Positions 34,550 through 44,028 of a stretch of DNA of 64,000 nt are shown here, piece by piece (positions within the stretch are counted from its first letter, which is position 1; the number at the start of each line of letters is the position of its first letter). Source of the DNA: Verrucomicrobiota bacterium. GTDB lineage: Bacteria > Verrucomicrobiota > Verrucomicrobiia > Limisphaerales > Pedosphaeraceae. A model generated the notes under the pieces. That model searched no databases. It saw nothing but the letters and a program-made list of their open reading frames with translations, and was not told the origin of the DNA. The position numbers and the translations under genes were made by a program. The stretch spans positions 1 through 64,000 of the forward strand of contig JAJPHR010000058.1 of assembly GCA_021325145.1 (NCBI GenBank), given 5' to 3'.

Positions 34550-35896
34550 TTACTTTGCCTCGACCTTCTCGGTCTTGGCCATCCGTCCGTCCGAAGTGCC
34601 GCGGTGAGTGTAAATCAGGATGCCCTTAAGCAAATCCTTCGCCCGGTCATACTGTGGATCCGTGAGGCTCATGATTTTTTCGCGAGCTTTTTGATCCATC
34701 GTATCCAGGTTTGGACGCCGTTGACGGATGCTCAAAGCCGCTTCCTCTTCGTCGGTCATCGGCACGACGCAATCGGGTGTGATGCCTTCCCCATGAATCA
34801 CCTTGTGGCTGGGCGTGTAATATTTGGCCGTGGTCAACCGCAGGGCCGAACCATCCTGCAACGGCAGAATGCTTTGCACTGAGCCCTTGCCAAAAGTCCT
34901 TTCGCCCATGATTTGCGCGCGATGCAAATCCTGGAGACAGCCCGCGACAATCTCCGACGCACTGGCGCTGTTGACGTTCACCAGCACCACCATCGGCATG
35001 CCGTTCAATTCATCCCCGTGCCCATTGGCCCGCCGAATGGAATCCTGCGCCTTGTTTCGGCCTTCGGTTGAAACCACCAGTTGGCCACGCGGCAGGAATT
35101 TCTCACAAACCTCCACGGCCTGGTCCAGCAAACCACCCGGGTTCCACCGCAAATCCAGGATGAGCCCCTGCATTCCCTCGCTTTTGAGCTTCTTGATCGC
35201 CTTCTCCAAATCCTCACTCGTCTTCTCGCCAAACTGCACCAGGCGGATATACCCGATCTTGTCTTCACCCAGCGGGAATTCCTTTTTGTTATTGATGTCC
35301 TTCACCATGTCCACCTTGATGATGTCCCGTTTGAGCTTGTAATCCTTCACCGTCCCGGTCGAAGGCCGGAGAATCGTGACGGTCACTTCTGTTCCCGGTT
35401 CGCCACGCAACTGCTGCACGGCATTCTGCAACCGCTCGGCGTCCTGCACCCCCATCTTCTCCACGTTCTTGCCGTCGATCTTGATGATGCGGTCCCCCGA
35501 CATAATGCCCGCGCGCGATCCGGGCGTGTCATCCATCGGGGCCAAAACCGTCACGTAACCTTCCTTCGTCTCGATCATGATGCCGAGACCGCCAAACGCG
35601 CCCTGAGTGTCCTTTTGCAATTCGTCGTACTTGGCCGGCTCCATAAACTCGCTGTGCGGATCAAGCGTGTTGATCATCCCCTTCAAAGCGCCGTAAATCA
35701 GGTCCTGGTAAGTCAGCTTGCCTCCGTCCACATAATCCTTCCGCACCTTCTCCACCACGTACGAAAACAACTCCAGGCTGGGATAGGCGGAATCCTTGTC
35801 CGCCGCATGGGCTGTCAAAAGATACAGGCGCGCTCCCGCCCCCACGGTGACCACCAACAGCAGCGCAGTCAGGCCAAATACTATGCGTTTTCTCAT
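34550..35896 (-). CDS. S41-family carboxyl-terminal processing protease
   Basis: 448 residues. An N-terminal signal anchor (IVFGLTALLLVVTVGAGARLYLL) is followed by a linker, a PDZ domain (about residues 95-185, FGGLGIMIETKEGYVTV...GSRAGIMSGDRIIKIDG) and the S41 catalytic domain. The catalytic Ser lies in VNVNSASASEIVAG and the Lys in GERTFGKGSVQ. It probably trims periplasmic or envelope proteins, like CtpA/Prc. The C-terminus has a short basic tail. Confidence 0.93.
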   Translation of the reverse strand: MRKRIVFGLTALLLVVTVGAGARLYLLTAHAADKDSAYPSLELFSYVVEKVRKDYVDGGKLTYQDLIYGALKGMINTLDPHSEFMEPAKYDELQKDTQGAFGGLGIMIETKEGYVTVLAPMDDTPGSRAGIMSGDRIIKIDGKNVEKMGVQDAERLQNAVQQLRGEPGTEVTVTILRPSTGTVKDYKLKRDIIKVDMVKDINNKKEFPLGEDKIGYIRLVQFGEKTSEDLEKAIKKLKSEGMQGLILDLRWNPGGLLDQAVEVCEKFLPRGQLVVSTEGRNKAQDSIRRANGHGDELNGMPMVVLVNVNSASASEIVAGCLQDLHRAQIMGERTFGKGSVQSILPLQDGSALRLTTAKYYTPSHKVIHGEGITPDCVVPMTDEEEAALSIRQRRPNLDTMDQKAREKIMSLTDPQYDRAKDLLKGILIYTHRGTSDGRMAKTEKVEAK

Positions 35897-36408
35897 AAAA
35901 AGCTATGGATACAATAACAGTTCTCGCAGACAATACCCGCCCCCCATTCGATTTGCAAGACAGGGGTTTTGTCCCTTGAATCTGGGCCATTTTGCGCCCA
36001 TCCAGCCAGTCACCAATTCAAAGCCGTAGCAGCCGACGTGAGGAGGAGGCTCTGATTCTTTTGAAGGGGAGATTTGAGCCTCCCAATGAACGATGACATT
36101 CGGAACGGCCTCAACCGTTTCGTGTGGCAGCGGGCACAGGGACTGCCCGCCCCACCACCGGCCAAGGTAGTTCCCTGTTCCGTTGGACCTGCTCACGGAC
36201 CATGAGCGGTTCGATTATACACGCGTCATTAATGAATGCGCCTGGGGCCCGCGGCGGTGCGCACAGGAGTGCGCGCCCTACCCGGCACACGGTGGTAGGG
36301 CGGGCACTCCTGTGCACGCCGCCCGTATGCCCAAAGCGTTCTTATTGATTACGCCGTGTAGGGAAGAGAGGCGAACCCTGCCGGTCGCCCGGGGACGGTT
36401 CTCAGCCT
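35897..36408. other. intergenic region with repeats
   Basis: No gene is supported between the S41 protease start and ispD. It contains copy 2 of the 'cattaatgaatgcgcctgggg' element (36221-36325) and a GC-rich segment at 36120-36180 without clear structure. The S41 promoter should lie in the first 100 bases above 35896. Confidence 0.5.
36221..36325. repeat. 'cattaatgaatgcgcctgggg' element, copy 2
   Basis: About 105 bases, near identical to 32784-32886: acgcgtcattaatgaatgcg, cctggggcccgcggcggtgc, acaggagtgcgcgccctacc, cggcacacggtggtagggcg. The two lie 3.4 kb apart on either side of tsaD and the S41 gene. No ORF is conserved between the copies. Confidence 0.8.
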
Positions 36409-37110
36409 TCAACTCATCTGCCGCAGCAACGATTCAACATACGGCAAATCTGCCGGCGTCGTTACTTTCGGGTTCGGTGAGGCGGTCGCCACCAATTTCA
36501 CTGGTTGACCGATGAATTCGCACGCCGCCGTGTCATCCGTCACTTGCAGCCCCCGTTCCCGCACCACCGAAAGCGCATGGAGAATGACCTCCTTCCGAAA
36601 TGCCTGCGGCGTTTGCACCGCCCATAACCGCGACCGATCCAGCGTCCGCAGGATCAGTTTTCCGTCCGCCGATTCCTTGATCGTGTCGGTCACCGGTTGC
36701 GCTGCCACGGCAGCTCCGATGGCGCGCGCCGCCGCAATGACCGCCTCGATAAGCAGTTCGCTGGTGCAAGGCCGTGCTCCATCCTGAATCGCCACAATCT
36801 CCGCCGCCGGCGACATCGCCTGCAAACCGTTCCAAACCGAGTCCTGCCGCTCCGCCCCGCCCACGACCACCCGAAACGGCTTGGTCAAATCATACTGCAC
36901 CGCCAGTTCCTTAAACGTCGGTTCCATCCCTTCACGCACCACCAGGATGATTTCGTCCACCCAACCCGCCGCGTCAAAGCGGTTCCAGGTATGCGCCACT
37001 ACCGGCCGGCCGGCGACCTCCAGAAACAACTTGTCCATGTTCGCCCCCATCCGGGTGCCTTTGCCAGCCGCGACTATGACAGCGGAAACCATAGGCGATG
37101 ATTTAGCCAC
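36409..37110 (-). CDS. ispD: 2-C-methyl-D-erythritol 4-phosphate cytidylyltransferase
   Basis: 233 residues. It transfers CMP to MEP in the isoprenoid (MEP) pathway. The nucleotidyltransferase signature VSAVIVAAGKGTRMGANMDK is at the start, followed by VVAHTWNRFDAAGWVDEIILV, GGAERQDSVWNGL, VAIQDGARPCTS and QPVTDTIKE. The family length is about 230. No ispF is adjacent in the window. Confidence 0.95.
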   Translation of the reverse strand: MAKSSPMVSAVIVAAGKGTRMGANMDKLFLEVAGRPVVAHTWNRFDAAGWVDEIILVVREGMEPTFKELAVQYDLTKPFRVVVGGAERQDSVWNGLQAMSPAAEIVAIQDGARPCTSELLIEAVIAAARAIGAAVAAQPVTDTIKESADGKLILRTLDRSRLWAVQTPQAFRKEVILHALSVVRERGLQVTDDTAACEFIGQPVKLVATASPNPKVTTPADLPYVESLLRQMS

Positions 37111-37198
37111 TTATCGAACCGCAGTCGAGCCAAACCAATCCGGCTGGGCGTGACCGGTCATCGCTGCCGCGCGCTTTCCTGCTGGAAAGCAAAGTGTG

Positions 37199-38116
37199 TC
37201 AATTTGGAGGATTAGCCAAAGGAGAGCGTACGACGCCATCGGGAAATTGATCGAATCGGGCCATGCCCCAGTGTTCCCAGACCGCGTGGCCGTCGTTGTA
37301 AATGTAATTTGCGCCTCCTTGGTGGCGGTTATAGCGAATCCATCCTTGATCTCCGTACGGACCGCTGCCCCATTGAACCAACTGCGCCTCGCCGCCCCAC
37401 GTGTCGTAATCATCCTGTTCCACCGCTCCATAATCCGCGTTGTCCGGCGCGTTGAGCGCTTCGGAATTGCGTTCCGAAAACATGATGATGTTGCGATGTT
37501 TGATCGTTGCGATGGCTGCATCGGTCGCAAAACCGTCCAACACGCCCTCAATCGCGTAACGAGCGCTCTTGTGCGTGTAAATGGAATCGAGCAGATAACT
37601 TTCAATGGTCAAATGCTGCGCTTGAGCGATCCCAAGTTCTGAATCAGGCGGCGGTGTTTGGCTCGCATCAGTGATTCCTCCGTTGTAGGCCGGAAGATTC
37701 ACCGCGAGCGTGGTGGAGCGCGCCGTGGTGTCCGACGGGCAAAACGAAGCCTGCCGGTTGTTGATATACGGTTGCAGAATGATCACCCAGGGCCTTTCTG
37801 CCTGGCTGTTGCCGACACCGCCACCGGACGGGTCTGCCGGCAGCGTTGGGCTTTGGCTGCCATCGTCGAGGACCCAATCCTCGTGATGATGAAAGAGACC
37901 GCCATTGTTATCATCCTTGTACATCGTGGCCGCAAGGCCAAGCTGGCGCATGTTCGAGTAACAAGCCGTACGGCGACTTTGTTGTTTGGCGCGTGAAAGC
38001 GCCGGCAGCAATAAAGCGGCCAGAATGGCGATGATGGCGATAACGACGAGGAGTTCTATTAGCGTGAAGGCGGGCGAAACAACTCGTTCGCTCTCGTGCA
38101 ATGACTTTGCTTGCAT
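37199..38116 (-). CDS. prepilin-type N-terminal methylation domain protein (H-X9-DG family)
   Basis: 305 residues. The prepilin motif [24 protein letters not shown] follows a short basic leader (residues 1-16), so it is processed by a prepilin peptidase and forms a pseudopilus or surface fibre. The C-terminal [17 protein letters not shown] matches the H-X9-DG signature of the large Planctomycetes/Verrucomicrobia pseudopilin family. The central part varies. The start [10 protein letters not shown] at 38116 is chosen; 38167 adds residues without counterpart. It is likely secreted by a type II system-like machine encoded elsewhere. Confidence 0.9.
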   Translation of the reverse strand: MQAKSLHESERVVSPAFTLIELLVVIAIIAILAALLLPALSRAKQQSRRTACYSNMRQLGLAATMYKDDNNGGLFHHHEDWVLDDGSQSPTLPADPSGGGVGNSQAERPWVIILQPYINNRQASFCPSDTTARSTTLAVNLPAYNGGITDASQTPPPDSELGIAQAQHLTIESYLLDSIYTHKSARYAIEGVLDGFATDAAIATIKHRNIIMFSERNSEALNAPDNADYGAVEQDDYDTWGGEAQLVQWGSGPYGDQGWIRYNRHQGGANYIYNDGHAVWEHWGMARFDQFPDGVVRSPLANPPN

Positions 38117-38513
38117 AACAGTTGCTTCCTGTCGTTCGGTCGGACAGGAGACGACGGTTAATGACAAGCAGGGGAAGAACTCCGCCCCTGCATTTCAGGC
38201 AGCTACGGTTTTTACCCGCCATCGCCGCCACAGGTGGCTGTGTAATTCTATAAGCCCGCGATCCTCTTTAGGCAAGTTCTTTTCTACCATTCATCCTTCA
38301 CGGATTGAAAGAACGGCAGTATCCAGTGTGAGGAAACCCGAACTGGAATCCCGGCCTGATAATTGACCAAACATGTACACGAAAGACCGTGAAGGAGCCA
38401 GGGCTTCCATCATTGCCGGGAAGCCCGTATTTTCAAGGTAATGAGCTTGCGCAACGCGCTGCTGGCTGGAGTTCTATTCGCCCGGCTGGCCTCCGTGGCG
38501 GGCCCGGCGCCCA
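38117..38513. other. intergenic region, about 400 bases
   Basis: No gene is supported. A possible hairpin gggcttcc...ggaagccc sits at 38401-38426, downstream of miaE on its strand, but it has no U-tract. The pseudopilin promoter is expected within the part nearest 38116. Confidence 0.4.
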
Positions 38514-39086
38514 TCAATGCAGCATCGCCAGCGGATTCGGCTTCCCCACCAACTCCGCATCCAAATCGAGATAAAAATCCATCCGCTGCTCTGTTTCCCC
38601 CTCATCAATGCTTCGCGCCATTAGCAGATACGTCGCATAATGGTTCCCCTCGGACTCGACCAGACTCCCATAGAAAGCCGCCAGTTCGGGATCGAGTGAT
38701 TTCAGTTCGCTGGCCAGGAACTGAAACTTCTCGCAACTGCGTCCTTCGATAAACGCACAGCAGATCAGGTGATCGATCGCCTGATGCCGCTGTCCGTTGC
38801 GAATCGAGCGCATTAACCCGGTGATCCACGGGCTCGGGTACGGCTGGCCGAACGGAATTCCACGCTGCTTCAACAACGACAGCACCAATTGAAAATGCTG
38901 CAACTCCTCAATGGCAATGGCGTTGAGTTCCTCCACCCGCGAATAAAGATCGCGATACTTCTCCAGATTCAACGCAGTCGTGGCCGCCTTCCGCTCCAGA
39001 TGAGCGTGATCCACCAGGACTGCCGGCAGATTCGCCAGCACCTTCGGCAGCCAATCCGCGCCCACTTTCTCTCGAAACAACAACAT
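38514..39086 (-). CDS. miaE: tRNA-(ms2io6A)-hydroxylase
   Basis: 190 residues. MiaE is a diiron monooxygenase that hydroxylates 2-methylthio-N6-isopentenyl-adenosine 37 in tRNA. Ferritin-like four-helix bundle with diiron ligands: the DHAHLERKAATTAL segment (Glu), IEELQHFQL (ExxH), CAFIEGRSCEKFQ (Glu) and LVESEGNHYATY (ExxxH). Length matches the family (about 190-200). MiaA and MiaB are not in this window. No close operon partner is evident. Confidence 0.85.
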   Translation of the reverse strand: MLLFREKVGADWLPKVLANLPAVLVDHAHLERKAATTALNLEKYRDLYSRVEELNAIAIEELQHFQLVLSLLKQRGIPFGQPYPSPWITGLMRSIRNGQRHQAIDHLICCAFIEGRSCEKFQFLASELKSLDPELAAFYGSLVESEGNHYATYLLMARSIDEGETEQRMDFYLDLDAELVGKPNPLAMLH

Positions 39087-39206
39087 CCCGCACTTTTAAC
39101 AGCCGTTTCCCTGCCCGCAAGCCCGAAGGTGTCCCAGCACGCAACCCCTCAGTGGAGTCAGGCAAGGCCTTTAGCCCAGGCCGGTATGAATTGGGCCCTT
39201 TGGCCC

Positions 39207-40649
39207 TTAATTCCCCGCCTTGGCCGGCCACACCACATCCGGCCCTGACCACAAATCCATCCCCGCCATCCCGCCGTCGTCATTCCCATCCTCCCCCACC
39301 GAATAAAGCACAAACGTCCCATCCGAATTCAATCGATAGCACAACGGTTTCCCACTCATCGGATCAATCGGGATCTCCGCCACAAACTCCGGCCGCAGCG
39401 CCGCCAGATTGGCCGGTCGCTTGCCGTAACGCAATTGGAAGCGCTGGATCGCAATCGCGGCGATGGTTAATCTTCGCAGCATTTCCGCTTGCATCGTTTT
39501 CTCGTAGGTTCTCGAAAAATTGGGAATCGCAATCCGGCTTGCCATCAATCTTCGCCCGTAAGTCGAGTTCAGTTCCCGCTCCAGCTCGGCCACGTGGTTC
39601 GACACGACCAGCCGCACTTCGGGCCACGGCCGATTCGCGTTGAGCAATCGCGCCGTTTCCACCGCCCGCTGCTCCGTTCGCAGCATGAATAACTCGTCCT
39701 CATCCATGCTGACCAGTTTATAGGCCATTCTGACCACATGGTCCCTCAAGCGGTATGTCAAAGGAAACTTTTCGCCCGCAGCCGACGATAACGGCATGAC
39801 ACCCATGATCGCCCTGAACTCCTGGTCATTTGAATATCGCACCTTCGCCATCAACGCGGAACCGAACGCCCGTTCCCCAAGAAAACCCCGCTCCAGTGCC
39901 CCAACCAAATCCAACTGTTCCCAATCGCGCTGCAATTCCGAAAGCCCGGCCTCGTCCCAACCGGGAGCCGACAATGCTTCCCAAGTCCCGCACAACCCCA
40001 AATCACTGATGGCAACGCGAATCATGCTGCTGACGAGGCGGGGATCATTCCGGTTCACCCGCGCGAGGGCGGCCAGCGCATGCAAATCCGCGTGCGCGGC
40101 CTCGAAATCCCCGCGATGCAGTTCGCCGATCTCGGCGCTGGTCAAGGCTTGCGCCACGTTCCTGATTCGCACCCAATTGACTCTTGGCGAGTCCAGGTTG
40201 TTGCCGTAAATCCATCCGGTATCCGGGGCGGGATGTTCCAGCACGCGGCGAAACTCCGAAAGCGCACCCGCAACGGCGTCATTTTGCCGGTCGAATTCCT
40301 CCCAATTTCCAGCGCTGGCGTTGGTTCGTCCCGCGGAAGGCGAAACCCGCAATCCGCCTCGCCACGCAACCCGCGCCTTGCCGGGTTCGACGAAATTCAT
40401 CAGCACGGGTACGTTTCCTTCGAACGTAAACGTGTTGGACACAAAGGTATTTCTGCACGCCACTTCCTCCAGGTTGGTCGATGGCGAAATCGCCAATTCG
40501 ACAAACGTCAGCTTCTCCCCTTTCGCCCGCAGTTCGGCCTTGAACCGCTTTAACGCTCCGGTGGTGAACGCGTGATGAAGCGTCAGCAGGGCCACGGGGA
40601 TCACCAGGAAGCCGCCCATGGCCAGCGCAAACCTCACGGTTCTGTTCAT
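39207..40649 (-). CDS. membrane-anchored hypothetical protein with YSVGEDGxDDGG C-terminus
   Basis: 480 residues. One N-terminal membrane span (RFALAMGGFLVIPVALLTLHH) is followed by a long, mostly helical soluble region (about residues 40-400). The C-terminal part, RYGKRPANLAALRPEFVAEIPIDPMSGKPLCYRLN, then FVLYSVGEDGNDDGG, resembles the C-terminal calcium-binding-like tail of pseudopilin-related PVC proteins. I know no function. It is transcribed opposite to the cupin gene at 40854. Confidence 0.7.
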   Translation of the reverse strand: MNRTVRFALAMGGFLVIPVALLTLHHAFTTGALKRFKAELRAKGEKLTFVELAISPSTNLEEVACRNTFVSNTFTFEGNVPVLMNFVEPGKARVAWRGGLRVSPSAGRTNASAGNWEEFDRQNDAVAGALSEFRRVLEHPAPDTGWIYGNNLDSPRVNWVRIRNVAQALTSAEIGELHRGDFEAAHADLHALAALARVNRNDPRLVSSMIRVAISDLGLCGTWEALSAPGWDEAGLSELQRDWEQLDLVGALERGFLGERAFGSALMAKVRYSNDQEFRAIMGVMPLSSAAGEKFPLTYRLRDHVVRMAYKLVSMDEDELFMLRTEQRAVETARLLNANRPWPEVRLVVSNHVAELERELNSTYGRRLMASRIAIPNFSRTYEKTMQAEMLRRLTIAAIAIQRFQLRYGKRPANLAALRPEFVAEIPIDPMSGKPLCYRLNSDGTFVLYSVGEDGNDDGGMAGMDLWSGPDVVWPAKAGN

Positions 40650-40853
40650 CCGTCGAACGTAGATTCTGCCTTATCGCTTAGAAAGCAGATTCCGGCCCGG
40701 TCGCAACGGAGCGCAGAACTCCTGCCCTGCGTGGTGATGCTTTTATAAATTCGTTGAACTGAAGCGCTGCGCTCCGCGCCTCACTGCCGCTTCCGCTTCT
40801 TAACAGTTCGACATTATGATTGCATTTTTTGCCAAACAACTTTCGATTAACCC

Positions 40854-41198
40854 ATGTTCCCATACGTCGCACTGCAAAAAGACAAAGCCTGGCAACCGGG
40901 CCCGTATGCCGGCGTCGAACTGCTCGTGTTGCACAAAAACGAAACCACCGGCGGCGTGACCATCCTGCGCAAGTTCGCTGCGGGCGTAACCGTCCCGGCG
41001 CACGTCCATCCGCTGGCGAATGAATCCGCCTATATTCTTTCCGGCGAATGGGAAGAATCCGGTGTGACCTATCATCCCGGCACCCTCTTCTTCGCTCCGC
41101 GCGGCCAGCCTCACGGCCCCCACGTCGCACGCACCGAAGTCATCAGCCTGACCGTCTTCGATGGGCCGCTGACGGTTGAACCACCGCCGGGTTCTTAA
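40854..41198 (+). CDS. small cupin-domain protein
   Basis: 114 residues, a single double-stranded beta-helix domain. The metal site is visible: PAHVHPLANESAYILSGEWEE gives the first motif (two His and a Glu), and FFAPRGQPHGPHV gives the second. Related ChrR-type anti-sigma cupins and small dioxygenase-like cupins share this size. It stands alone, with divergent and convergent neighbours, so a precise role is unclear. Confidence 0.85.
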   Translation: MFPYVALQKDKAWQPGPYAGVELLVLHKNETTGGVTILRKFAAGVTVPAHVHPLANESAYILSGEWEESGVTYHPGTLFFAPRGQPHGPHVARTEVISLTVFDGPLTVEPPPGS

Positions 41199-41233
41199 GC
41201 CTTCATGGATGGGCGGCAAGTTTCCTCCTGCGG

Positions 41234-41614
41234 TTAAGCACTCTCCAGGATTGCGACCGCCGCCGCATGTTGTTGAGTATGGCTAAGGCTGATTAACACC
41301 ACCCGGCCTCCGCGCTGGTCCAGAAGCTTCGATCCATCTCCGTGCAGCACCACGTACGGTTCGCCCGACTCGCGTCGAACGACCTCCATGTCCTGCCATC
41401 CCAATTCCGCTCCGATGCCCGTCCCGAATGCCTTCGAAATCGCCTCCTTCGCCGCGAACCGCGCCGCCAAAAATGGCCCAGGCGCTTTGTGTGATAAACA
41501 ATAGGCAATCTCGTTCGGATGCAGGATGCGTTTCAGAAACCGCTCCCCAAACTTCTCATACGAAGCCTGTATCCGCGCGACTTCGATAATGTCGATCCCG
41601 ACGCCTAGAATCAT
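41234..41614 (-). CDS. acpS: holo-[acyl-carrier-protein] synthase
   Basis: 126 residues. It transfers 4'-phosphopantetheine from CoA to ACPs. The metal-binding Asp is in LGVGIDIIEVARI and the Glu in RFAAKEAISKAFGTGIG; LISLSHTQQHAAAVAIL closes the fold. It is the only phosphopantetheinyl transferase in the window and could activate the ACP at 23569. The start at 41614 excludes a leading segment that overlaps a repeat. pdxJ lies upstream, beyond the 41621-41700 repeat. Confidence 0.94.
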   Translation of the reverse strand: MILGVGIDIIEVARIQASYEKFGERFLKRILHPNEIAYCLSHKAPGPFLAARFAAKEAISKAFGTGIGAELGWQDMEVVRRESGEPYVVLHGDGSKLLDQRGGRVVLISLSHTQQHAAAVAILESA

Positions 41615-41620
41615 GCGGGG

Positions 41621-41700
41621 AAATGTCCAATGTCCGATGACCAATGTCCAAAGAAATCCCAATGACCAAAACCAGGAAATCCCTGGTCATTGGACATTGC
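41621..41700. repeat. word-composed inverted repeat between acpS and pdxJ
   Basis: Left part aaatgtccaatgtccgatga, then ccaatgtccaaag and ccaatgacc; right part ccctggtcattggacatt. The arms pair imperfectly around 'aaaccaggaaat'. It occupies the whole gap between two co-directional genes. Confidence 0.7.
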
Positions 41701-42438
41701 TCACCGATATCCTTCCATCGCCGCCAGCATTTCCTTCACCGCCGTCGCCAGGCCGGTCGTAATCGCCCGGCTGATGATGCTGTGGCCGATGTTCAATTCC
41801 ACCAAGTGGGGCACTCGATGCAACGTCGGAAGATTTCGATAATTCAAACCATGGCCGGCGTTGACCTTCAGCCCAAGTCCGTGCGCTTGGTTTGCCGCGG
41901 CCACAAGCCGGTCCAGTTCCCGAATGCGGTCGCGCTCCTGATCAAAATGCTCCGCAAAAGCGCCCGTATGCAACTCGATGAACTGCGCACCCACTTTCGC
42001 GGACGCCTCCACCTGCGCGGCATCGGGTGCGATAAACAAGCTCACCTCGATCCCCGCGTCGCTCAACCGCTTGCGTGTTTCCGTCAGCGCGACGGTGTTT
42101 CCCGCGACGTCCAACCCGCCTTCCGTCGTCACCTCCTGCCGGCGCTCCGGGACGAGGCAAACAATGTCCGGCTTGAGTTTTAACGCGATGGCCAGAATCT
42201 CGGGCGAATTGGCCATCTCCAAATTCAGGCGGGTCCGAATCTTTTCCCGCAATGACCAGACATCGCGGTCCTGGATATGACGCCGGTCTTCGCGCAAGTG
42301 CGCCGTGATCCCGTGCGCTCCCGCCGCCTCGCAAATCAACGCCGCCGCGACCGGATCAGGCTCGCCCACATTCCGTCCGCGATAGCGCGCTTCGCGCAAC
42401 GTCGCGACATGATCGATGTTCACTCCGAGTTTCAACAT
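41701..42438 (-). CDS. pdxJ: pyridoxine 5'-phosphate synthase
   Basis: 245 residues. It condenses 1-deoxy-D-xylulose 5-phosphate with 3-amino-1-hydroxyacetone phosphate to form pyridoxine 5'-phosphate. The start [20 protein letters not shown] is characteristic. ADLINLE-type strand elements follow as [50 protein letters not shown] and [18 protein letters not shown] start at 42453 would add five residues. It probably shares a transcript with acpS in the same direction. Confidence 0.94.
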   Translation of the reverse strand: MLKLGVNIDHVATLREARYRGRNVGEPDPVAAALICEAAGAHGITAHLREDRRHIQDRDVWSLREKIRTRLNLEMANSPEILAIALKLKPDIVCLVPERRQEVTTEGGLDVAGNTVALTETRKRLSDAGIEVSLFIAPDAAQVEASAKVGAQFIELHTGAFAEHFDQERDRIRELDRLVAAANQAHGLGLKVNAGHGLNYRNLPTLHRVPHLVELNIGHSIISRAITTGLATAVKEMLAAMEGYR

Positions 42439-42574
42439 TGTATCCAAGCGCATTCCTGTGCCACACCGTCAACTGTTTTGCAAGTGTTGCCTTCAAATCA
42501 ATCGACCGCACGCCCGCTTTGGGGTTTGAAATTTGGTGTTTGCGCCCGCCGCCCTCTCCTTGCTTTGATGCGCC

Positions 42575-43048
42575 GTGCGCAAATTCCGTTCCTTCATGAA
42601 ATACTGGACCCCGGTGCTCCTCTGGATGGCGCTCATCTTCGGCGCTTCCGGCGAGCGCGGTTCTTTCAAGCAATCTTCCCGCATCATCGCTCCACTGCTG
42701 CACTGGCTCTTTCCCCATCTCTCGGAAGATTTCATTTATGGCGTCGTCCTCGTCATCCGCAAGTGTGCTCATCTGAGCGAGTATGGCATCCTCGCGCTGC
42801 TGGTCTGGCGCGCCCTGCGCAAACCCGTTCGCGGCAAGATCCGCCCCTGGCAATGGACGGAGGCCGCCGAGGCTCTGTGGTTCGCGGTCCTTTACGCCGC
42901 GACCGACGAATTCCACCAAACATTCATTCCCTCCCGCGAAGGTTGCCTCCGCGATGTTTGCATCGACACGACCGGCGCGGTAATCGGCCTGTTCCTGTTC
43001 TGGCTTCTTGGCTGCTGGCGCAATTGGTGGCGGGTGGAAGCAAACTGA
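42575..43048 (+). CDS. VanZ-like membrane protein
   Basis: 157 residues with about four membrane segments (TPVLLWMALIFGASG, YGILALLVWRAL, ALWFAVLYAATDEFHQTFI, GAVIGLFLFWLLG). The VanZ signature elements are RKCAHLSEYGILALL and TDEFHQTFIPSREGCLRDVCIDTTGA. VanZ proteins have been tied to teicoplanin resistance, though most are of unknown function. The start may be GTG 42575 or ATG 42596. It stands alone on the plus strand between pdxJ and the aldo/keto reductase gene. Confidence 0.86.
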   Translation: MRKFRSFMKYWTPVLLWMALIFGASGERGSFKQSSRIIAPLLHWLFPHLSEDFIYGVVLVIRKCAHLSEYGILALLVWRALRKPVRGKIRPWQWTEAAEALWFAVLYAATDEFHQTFIPSREGCLRDVCIDTTGAVIGLFLFWLLGCWRNWWRVEAN

Positions 43049-43117
43049 AAAGATAACGCCGGCTGCTATTTCCCCTGGTGCGCGTCCCGCTTGGCAAAGG
43101 TAATCTATTCCTCGTCC

Positions 43118-44014
43118 CTACCCCTCAACCAGTTTCACCGCGTCCGCATTTGCCTCCAATTGCCCCACATCGCGGGAACCGGGAATGACGGCGCTCACGA
43201 GCGGATTTTTCAAACACCAGGCGAGTGCCCATTGCGACATCGCCACGCCGGCGGGCACTTCCATTTTCCGAATCTCCTCCACCTCGCTGACCCAGCGTTG
43301 GAATTTGTCCTGATCGAACGTCGAACGGGCGTCGTTCGCCGGGAATGACTTGAAGTTGACGTATTTGCCACTGAGAAAACCGCTCGCCAGCGGCACACGC
43401 GCGAGGATGCCCAACCCATGCTCGCGGGCGCTGGGGAAAAAATCCCGCTCGGCCCGGCGTTCAAGGCGATTGTAAACCACCTGCAATACCTCCGCGCCGG
43501 CACGCTGCGCCTGCTCCGCCTGCAACGGTCCGCCCTTGCTGGCAATGGAGATTCCCAGGTGCCGGACCTTTCCCAGCGCTTTCTGCCGCTGCAACATCGT
43601 CCACAACTCCGGCCGTTGAAAATCTTCGTCCGAACCGGAGTGGAATTGGTAGAGATCGACCACATCGGTTCGCAACGCGCGAAGGGACTTCTCCAGTTGC
43701 GCCTCCACGCCCGTCAGGGACGAATCCCACGTGCGATCCATGAAGCCGTGAAAGTGATGTCCGAACTTCGTCGCCACGATCCATCGGCTGCGGTCGCGCC
43801 GCGATAAATAATCTCCAATCAGCGCTTCGGACACGTGATCGCCGTAGCATTCGGCGGTGTCAATCAGGTTGATTCCATGTTCCGCCGCCCGATCGAGGAT
43901 GGCGTCCACCTCGTCCTGTCGGTACGCCCTCCCCCATTCGCCGCCGAATTGCCAGGTCCCTACTCCAATGACGGACACCTCCAACCCGGTTTTGCCAAGC
44001 TTCCGGTATTTCAT
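43118..44014 (-). CDS. aldo/keto reductase
   Basis: 298 residues, TIM-barrel NAD(P)H reductase. KYRKLGKTGLEVSVIGVGTWQFGG is the start motif; the catalytic Asp and Tyr are in INLIDTAECYGDHVSE, the Lys in WIVATKFGHHFHG and the active-site His in VVDLYQFHSGS; AVIPGSRDVGQLEANADAVK is the NADP-binding tail. It lies 14 bases after the TIM-barrel sugar protein on the same strand and is likely co-transcribed with it. The physiological substrate is unknown, probably a sugar or other carbonyl. Confidence 0.92.
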   Translation of the reverse strand: MKYRKLGKTGLEVSVIGVGTWQFGGEWGRAYRQDEVDAILDRAAEHGINLIDTAECYGDHVSEALIGDYLSRRDRSRWIVATKFGHHFHGFMDRTWDSSLTGVEAQLEKSLRALRTDVVDLYQFHSGSDEDFQRPELWTMLQRQKALGKVRHLGISIASKGGPLQAEQAQRAGAEVLQVVYNRLERRAERDFFPSAREHGLGILARVPLASGFLSGKYVNFKSFPANDARSTFDQDKFQRWVSEVEEIRKMEVPAGVAMSQWALAWCLKNPLVSAVIPGSRDVGQLEANADAVKLVEG

Positions 44015-44028
44015 TCCCGCAGTTTCAG

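Noticed and set aside
38401..38426. Hairpin as a terminator for miaE
   Set aside because: The stem is good but it is about 90 bases past the stop and lacks a U-tract on the miaE strand.
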